Notes under the pieces: model-generated
Told to the model about the DNA's origin: nothing
What the model saw: only the letters and a program-made list of their open reading frames with translations
Databases searched by the model: none
Part shown: positions 5,596 to 8,560 of the stretch, piece by piece
Layout: the number at the start of each line of letters is the position of its first letter
Numbering within the stretch: position 1 is the stretch's first letter
Assembly (NCBI GenBank): GCA_946538795.1
Contig: CAMNGY010000041.1
Location: forward strand, 1-8,560
DNA: 8,560 bases
Reading direction: 5' to 3'
Source of the DNA: an uncultured Treponema sp.
GTDB taxonomy: Bacteria; Spirochaetota; Spirochaetia; Treponematales; Treponemataceae
Program-made: the position numbers and the translations under genes

Positions 5596-5618
5596 TCAAT
5601 AGTGCCCTGACCGTTTTC

Positions 5619-5654
5619 AGTCAATTTACTGCTTCACCGAGCCTCATGTTGTAG
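5619..5654 (+). promoter_or_regulatory. Two-block promoter, copy 5, of an ORF-less cassette
   Basis: AGTCAATT at 5619-5626, 16 nt, CTC at 5643-5645, then T(5649)TGTAG. It is closely related to copy 6 (5744): both continue GCTTCACCG.GCCTC and later GGTGACCG (5662-5669 here). No ORF follows before the hairpin at 5683, so if active it would make only a short non-coding RNA. Confidence 0.5.
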
Positions 5655-5682
5655 TTAGAAGGGTGACCGTTAGGGCAACGCC

Positions 5683-5705
5683 GGCGGGGGGGATTCCGCC
5701 TCCCC
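5683..5705 (+). terminator. Terminator-like hairpin of the ORF-less cassette
   Basis: GGCGG (5683-5687) pairs with CCGCC (5696-5700). The surrounding TAGGGCAACGCCGGCGGGGG matches the stop codon and terminator of the 46-aa gene (from TAGGG at 5981). Its T-run is lost. The cassette therefore looks like a copy of the 46-aa unit with leader joined directly to stop and terminator. Confidence 0.5.
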
Positions 5706-5743
5706 TGTTCATTAAATCAGCCCGAAAAAAAACTTGCGGACGC

Positions 5744-5779
5744 TGTCAATTTTCAGCTTCACCGTGCCTCTTATATAGC
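5744..5779 (+). promoter_or_regulatory. Two-block promoter, copy 6 (46-aa protein gene)
   Basis: TGTCAATT at 5744-5751, 16 nt, CTC at 5768-5770, then TATATA (5772-5777). The leader continues with GGTGACCG (5784-5791). Confidence 0.65.
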
Positions 5780-5842
5780 AGGCGGTGACCGGTAAGTACG
5801 GCCCCGCAGAGTATAGGAAACAACCAAAACAGGAGGATTTGT

Positions 5843-5983
5843 ATGGCAAAGAGAAGGATGACTAAGGCTGACCGTGACAACAGGGCAAACCAGCTGAACC
5901 CCAACAACTGGCGCTATCAGGGCAAGGAGAAGAAGCAGGGAAAGAAAAAAGCTAGAATCAAAGTTGTGTACATATACGGATAG
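5843..5983 (+). CDS. Small basic protein, 46 aa, NPNN motif
   Basis: It begins MAKRRMTKADRDNRANQLNP and ends KVVYIYG. About a third of the residues are Lys or Arg, suggesting nucleic-acid or ribosome contact; no enzymatic motif is present. The segment DNRANQLNPNNWRYQ resembles a pattern I know from small hypothetical proteins of many bacteria and phages (DxxANQxNPNNxxYxxSRG), whose function is unknown to me. AGGAGG (5831-5836) lies 6 nt before the ATG, the best ribosome site in the window. It is a complete single-gene unit with a two-block promoter at 5744 and a terminator at 5993. Confidence 0.7.
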   Translation: MAKRRMTKADRDNRANQLNPNNWRYQGKEKKQGKKKARIKVVYIYG

Positions 5984-5992
5984 GGTAATGCT

Positions 5993-6020
5993 GGCGGGGG
6001 GCTTCCGCCTCCCTTTTTTT
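5993..6020 (+). terminator. Rho-independent terminator of the 46-aa gene
   Basis: GGCGG (5993-5997) pairs with CCGCC (6005-6009) across a 7-nt loop, followed by TCCC and seven T (6014-6020). It is nearly the same as the hairpin at 5683-5705. Confidence 0.7.
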
Positions 6021-6044
6021 GTTACGTGAAAAATAAAATTGAAA

Positions 6045-6078
6045 CGTCAATTTTTTGGTGGTATTTCACTCTGTTACT
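6045..6078 (+). promoter_or_regulatory. Two-block promoter, copy 7 (DUF1232 gene)
   Basis: CGTCAATT at 6045-6052, 16 nt, CTC at 6069-6071, then T(6075)ACTG. Its -10 region is the least TATA-like of the set, while both conserved blocks are kept at the exact distance. This argues that the blocks themselves are what is recognised. Confidence 0.5.
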
Positions 6079-6129
6079 GATGTAGGGCTGCGGAAAAAGC
6101 AGGAAAAACAAATGAAAAGGAGAATGAAC

Positions 6130-6528
6130 ATGAACAAGACTTTCACACAGGACGACATTGACCAGAGGCTCGGATCCTTCAGGGTTTTCACGCAGAATGA
6201 CGCGGACGACGTGCTCAGGAACGAAGGGGAAATCACCGAAATCGTGAGCGGCGGGACTCTGGCCGAATTCATGGACACGGTGACGCTGTTCTTCCAAATG
6301 CTCAAGGACTACTTCGCGGGGATATACAAGGAGGTTCCTGTCGGAACAATAGCCGCCATAATCGGCTCGCTCGCGTACGTGCTTTGTCCCGCTGACCTTG
6401 TCCCGGATTTCATCCCTGTGGTGGGATACCTGGATGATGCCGCCGTCATTGCGGGCTGCATAAGCCTGACGAAGTACGATGTCCAGAAATACAAGGAGTT
6501 TAAGGAAAGGAAGGGGGTGGAAGCATGA
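6130..6528 (+). CDS. DUF1232 (YkvA-type) protein
   Basis: A 132-aa protein with the DUF1232 signature at residues 87-103, PADLVPDFIPVVGYLDD, preceded by a hydrophobic segment (about 72-86, TIAAIIGSLAYVLCP). Proteins of this family are small, probably membrane-associated, and without an established biochemical role. The N-terminal 65 residues are polar with a helical part (44-66). The start at 6130 lies 7 nt after AAGGAG (6117-6122); the in-frame ATG at 6124 is too close to that site. It is the first gene of a two-gene unit under a two-block promoter. Its stop overlaps the next start (ATGA), so translation is coupled. A link to CRISPR defence rests on position only. Confidence 0.8.
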   Translation: MNKTFTQDDIDQRLGSFRVFTQNDADDVLRNEGEITEIVSGGTLAEFMDTVTLFFQMLKDYFAGIYKEVPVGTIAAIIGSLAYVLCPADLVPDFIPVVGYLDDAAVIAGCISLTKYDVQKYKEFKERKGVEA

Positions 6529-6698
6529 GAGAGCTTTGTTTCAGGAGACCGTGGCCCGGCGAGAAAGTTTCGTACGTCTGCACCAAATGCGGACATCGCT
6601 TTTGGGTAAAGCTCGGGCTTGTTGAGCTCGTGAGATGCCCAAGTGCAGGAAGATTGCCATACAGGATCCGAGCATTTGTTACTGAAAGGGATTCGTAG
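6525..6698 (+). CDS. Small zinc-ribbon-like protein, 57 aa
   Basis: It begins MRELCFRRPWPGEKVSYVCT and ends FVTERDS. C19-T-K-C22-G-H looks like the first knuckle of a zinc ribbon, but the second knuckle has only C38 (CPSAG), so metal binding may be degenerate or use H24 or another ligand. It is basic and may bind nucleic acid. The ATG overlaps the DUF1232 stop by the ATGA arrangement, and the G-rich tract AAGGGGGTGG (6511-6520) acts as its ribosome site. It has no promoter of its own. It ends 22 nt before the CARF gene promoter, with no terminator seen. Confidence 0.6.
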   Translation: MRELCFRRPWPGEKVSYVCTKCGHRFWVKLGLVELVRCPSAGRLPYRIRAFVTERDS

Positions 6699-6720
6699 CC
6701 ACCACTATGAATCATCACCC

Positions 6721-6749
6721 TTGTTAAAAAACGCATTCATCGTTATAGT
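6721..6749 (+). promoter_or_regulatory. Sigma70-like promoter of the CARF-sigma genes
   Basis: TTGTTA (6721-6726), a 17-bp spacer and TATAGT (6744-6749). It is of the ordinary class, like those of the CARF-HEPN gene and the truncated CARF gene. Confidence 0.6.
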
Positions 6750-6774
6750 ACCATTATATAGGAGAACAAGACAA

Positions 6775-7425
6775 ATGAAGAAAATTGTGTTTGCGACGAT
6801 TCCGATGCAGGAAGTAGAGGGCGAAGGATGGGATCCCGAGGGATACGTTTACAGATTCGATGAGAACAAGCCTTGTGAATATGCCAAGAAAGTACATTTC
6901 GCCGTGGACGGGTTCCTCGCAGCGACGCTCAAAAAAGAGGAGGACGTGAAAGTCGTGAGAATCCTCGTGAATTCGGGAAAGTCCAAAAAGAATGCGGAAA
7001 TCCAGAAAACGGAGCTGGAAGAACTGAACAAGACAATCGGCGCGAAGATAACATTCGATGAGGTTACGACAGAGTTTGACGAGACCAGCCAGACCATCGA
7101 AGAGCGGTTCAGGAAGCTCATCGGGACGCTGGAGGATGACTGCGAGATTGTCCTTGACATGACGTTCGGCTCCAAGACCCTCATCCCTGTCCTGTTCTAT
7201 GTACTGGGATTCGCCGAAAAGTTCTTCAACGCGGACATCAAGAACATCCTGTATGACAAGACGGAATTCCAGAGGCTTCCTGGCGGGAAAAGCGTCCCCA
7301 GGCCGGACTCGTGCAAGCTTTACGACATCACCCCCTTGTTCTACCTGAACTCGCTGACTAGCGTCATGTCCGCCCCCGACAGCAAGACAGCCCTTGAGCG
7401 TCTGGACAAGTTCTTTGCCCTGTAG
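6775..7425 (+). CDS. CARF-only protein (TM1812-like), putative cyclic oligoadenylate sensor
   Basis: A 216-aa protein that appears to be a single CARF domain. It starts with a strand MKKIVFATIP, has VVRILVNSG at 60-68 (beta-strand then turn), a long helix 72-88, and the ligand-loop motif DMTFGSKT at 128-135, followed by a helix and KNILYD (156-161). The tail (KLYDITPLFYLNSL...) resembles the C-terminal helices of TM1812-type CARF proteins. There is no HEPN motif or nuclease domain, so it could be a ring nuclease, a transcriptional or allosteric regulator, or a partner for another protein. AGGAG (6760-6764) lies 10 nt before the ATG. Its stop codon TAG forms part of the AGGAG site of the sigma-like gene 13 nt downstream, implying coupled expression. 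The upstream extension of this frame to 6643 overlaps the zinc-ribbon gene and is not used. Confidence 0.75.
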   Translation: MKKIVFATIPMQEVEGEGWDPEGYVYRFDENKPCEYAKKVHFAVDGFLAATLKKEEDVKVVRILVNSGKSKKNAEIQKTELEELNKTIGAKITFDEVTTEFDETSQTIEERFRKLIGTLEDDCEIVLDMTFGSKTLIPVLFYVLGFAEKFFNADIKNILYDKTEFQRLPGGKSVPRPDSCKLYDITPLFYLNSLTSVMSAPDSKTALERLDKFFAL

Positions 7426-7438
7426 GAGTACTTGTTTC

Positions 7439-8179
7439 ATGGAAGAGAACGGCAAGAAAAAAGACGGCATCAACGTCCTCTGCAAGAAATACTTCACGCC
7501 CGAGCTGTGCGTCGAGCCGGTGACGGAGAGCAAGAGGACGCTTGAGTTGAAGATTTATAAGCAGATGTTGAAGTATGGTCAGAAACTGAGCAGCAATTAT
7601 TCTGATTTGACCGATAAGGATTCCGAAGATGCGATTATCAAGGCTATATCCTCGTGCTTTGAGATATGGAAGAAAGCACCGCCAGAAAAAGGATATACAG
7701 CCTATTATGCCACGGCCTTGAAAAACGAGTTCAATGAGATGAACAAAAGCGCCTCCGAGCGAAAAAAAGAAAAATCTCTTGAGGATCCTGTCGGCGATGG
7801 TGAAGAAAAGACGACATTCGGAGATTTCATCGAGGATACTTCCGGGAATCTGACACCGGAACAATATGTGATGGAAAAAGATTCCGTTAAGAATATTTTT
7901 ACGGTCATTGACAGGGTGTTCCGCCTGAAAAAACGTTCCGATTGGCTAAAAACAGGAATTACGGGGGAACTGTATGACGAGCTGCACGGGTTTTATGACC
8001 GCTACCCGGAGGAGCATATTGGTCGCCTGAGCTTTGTTGATGTGGAGATATACAATTGGAAGGAAAAGCCGACACAAAAGGCCGTGGCAACCTATCTTGG
8101 CAAAGACCCCGGGCAGATGAATAAAGCCGTGAAGAAGTTCCTTGTGACGGTCAGGGAAAATTTTGATGCGATGTTGTGA
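7439..8179 (+). CDS. Divergent sigma70-family RNA polymerase sigma factor
   Basis: A 246-aa protein. Residues about 55-105 (DLTDKDSEDAIIKAISSCFE, then YTAYYATALKNEFNEMNK) resemble sigma region 2, which binds core polymerase and the -10 element. Residues 113-135 (SLEDPVGDGEEKTTFGDFIE and on) match the linker SLDEPVGDxxxTxLGDxI typical of sigma70 proteins. The C-terminus (about 207-243, PTQKAVATYLGK, then AVKKFLVTVRENF) fits the helix-turn-helix of region 4 that reads the -35 element. Residues 148-206 are an unusual insert between the two parts. There is no region 1.1. AGGAG (7424-7428) overlaps the stop of the CARF gene, so the two are probably co-translated. An anti-sigma role for the CARF protein is possible but inferred. 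A sigma-like phage regulator or a DNA-binding protein without polymerase contact remains possible. Confidence 0.65.
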   Translation: MEENGKKKDGINVLCKKYFTPELCVEPVTESKRTLELKIYKQMLKYGQKLSSNYSDLTDKDSEDAIIKAISSCFEIWKKAPPEKGYTAYYATALKNEFNEMNKSASERKKEKSLEDPVGDGEEKTTFGDFIEDTSGNLTPEQYVMEKDSVKNIFTVIDRVFRLKKRSDWLKTGITGELYDELHGFYDRYPEEHIGRLSFVDVEIYNWKEKPTQKAVATYLGKDPGQMNKAVKKFLVTVRENFDAML

Positions 8180-8279
8180 GAACGAGTTTTGCCTTGGGAC
8201 AGCTGGACTTTTTGATGGGATGGGAGTAGAATAGGAACATGGCGAGTATGGAATTATCGATTATGGAAGGAGCTGCGTG

Positions 8280-8560
8280 ATGGCACGATATTTTTCCTTG
8301 TTTTTTGAGGCGAGAGGAATTCAATCCTACATTTTTGACAGCGGAAAGATGAAGGAGATGGTTGGAGCGAGCGAGCTGGTAAAAGAACTGTGCGACAGCA
8401 AGCTTGACCTTGTGATTGCTCATCTGAAGCTGCAGGAGATAGTTCCCTCAAGTAGGGATGATGCTTCCAAGCTGGGCGGAATGACTTCCGGCCAGGTGTT
8501 CTTTTCAAGGCGGAGCGGCGGTGTTTTTACGGCGGTATTTTCGGATAAAGAAGTCCGTGA
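8280..8560 (+). CDS. Cas10/Cmr2-like palm-domain protein, 5' part only
   Basis: The gene runs off the window after 93 codons. It begins MARYFSLFFEARGIQSYIFD and continues with KMKEMVGASELV, the G-x-Q-x-YIF...GAS-x-LV motif at the start of the first palm domain of Cas10/Cmr2 proteins, which make cyclic oligoadenylate when target RNA is bound. GGVFTAVFSD (80-89) fits the following glycine-rich strand. No HD domain precedes the palm, so if the start is right this is an HD-less Cas10 or a related palm polymerase. AAGGAG (8267-8272) lies 7 nt before the ATG. The 100 nt after the sigma-like gene hold no clear terminator or promoter, only a possible 13-codon ORF (8239-8280) overlapping this start. 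The catalytic GGDD motif would be outside the window. Confidence 0.75.
   Translation, partial: MARYFSLFFEARGIQSYIFDSGKMKEMVGASELVKELCDSKLDLVIAHLKLQEIVPSSRDDASKLGGMTSGQVFFSRRSGGVFTAVFSDKEVR

Noticed and set aside
5660..6025. Integron attC-like sites (cassette array with GC-rich hairpins, GTTAGGG at 5669-5675)
   Set aside because: The paired core sites GTTRRRY and RYYYAAC with correct spacing were not found. The hairpins end in T-runs or follow stop codons and read better as terminators, and each unit has its own promoter, unlike usual integron cassettes.
6643..6774. Upstream extension of the CARF-only reading frame
   Set aside because: It overlaps the zinc-ribbon gene and the promoter at 6721. 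ATG 6775 has a ribosome site and matches the start of the paralogous fragment at 5288.
8239..8280. 13-codon ORF (MASMELSIMEGAA) whose TGA overlaps the Cas10-like ATG
   Set aside because: The TGATG overlap is suggestive of coupling, but the ORF is too short, has a weak ribosome site and contains the ribosome site of the next gene. Chance is likely.
1..8560. CRISPR array
   Set aside because: No regularly spaced repeats with unique spacers were found. The only periodic repeat (981-1064) has 15-bp related spacers and sits in a promoter.

Overview
The window looks like the upstream (effector and regulator) flank of a type III CRISPR-Cas locus in a Gram-negative bacterium of mid GC content. The host cannot be fixed from sequence alone. 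The DUF4143-type ATPase, AGGAG-type ribosome sites and style of the CRISPR accessory proteins would suit a spirochaete of the Treponema group or Fibrobacter, but that is a low-confidence guess. All recognised genes lie on the + strand. No CRISPR array, tRNA or rRNA is visible.

Layout. Positions 1-980 hold three miniature transcription units, each made of promoter, small leader hairpin(s), Shine-Dalgarno site, tiny ORF and hairpin. They encode a 65-aa, a 30-aa and possibly a 24-aa peptide. Three 33-bp direct repeats follow (981-1064), ending in a sigma70-like promoter that gives a nearly leaderless AAA+ ATPase with a DUF4143-type C-terminus (1077-2411). Next come a Csx20-like protein (2584-3108, a family reported to include ring nucleases) and a 635-aa CARF-HEPN ribonuclease of the Csm6/Csx1 type with an extra C-terminal beta-rich domain (3297-5204). 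Positions 5225-5720 are a scar region: a promoter with the first 12 codons of a second CARF gene, an antisense gene fragment, and a cassette whose ORF has been deleted. Then follow a 46-aa basic protein (5843-5983), a DUF1232/YkvA-type protein overlapping a 57-aa zinc-ribbon-like protein (6130-6698), a CARF-only protein (6775-7425), a divergent sigma70-family factor 13 nt downstream (7439-8179), and the start of a Cas10/Cmr2-like palm protein that runs off the end (8280-8560).

Main observation. Seven intergenic sites share a two-block promoter: (T)GTCAATT, exactly 16 nt, then CTC (ATC in one), three nt, then T(A). They begin at 90, 527, 761, 2485, 5619, 5744 and 6045. The blocks and spacing are kept although the spacers differ. 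They precede the small cassettes, csx20 and the DUF1232 gene. The ATPase, CARF-HEPN, CARF remnant and CARF-sigma genes instead have ordinary TTGnnn-N16/17-TATAAT-like promoters. Because the locus encodes its own sigma-like factor directly behind a CARF sensor and before Cas10, I propose, as inference, that cyclic oligoadenylate made by Cas10 acts through the CARF protein on the sigma-like factor, which then transcribes the two-block promoters, including that of the putative ring nuclease csx20. This would be a signal-to-transcription branch of type III immunity.
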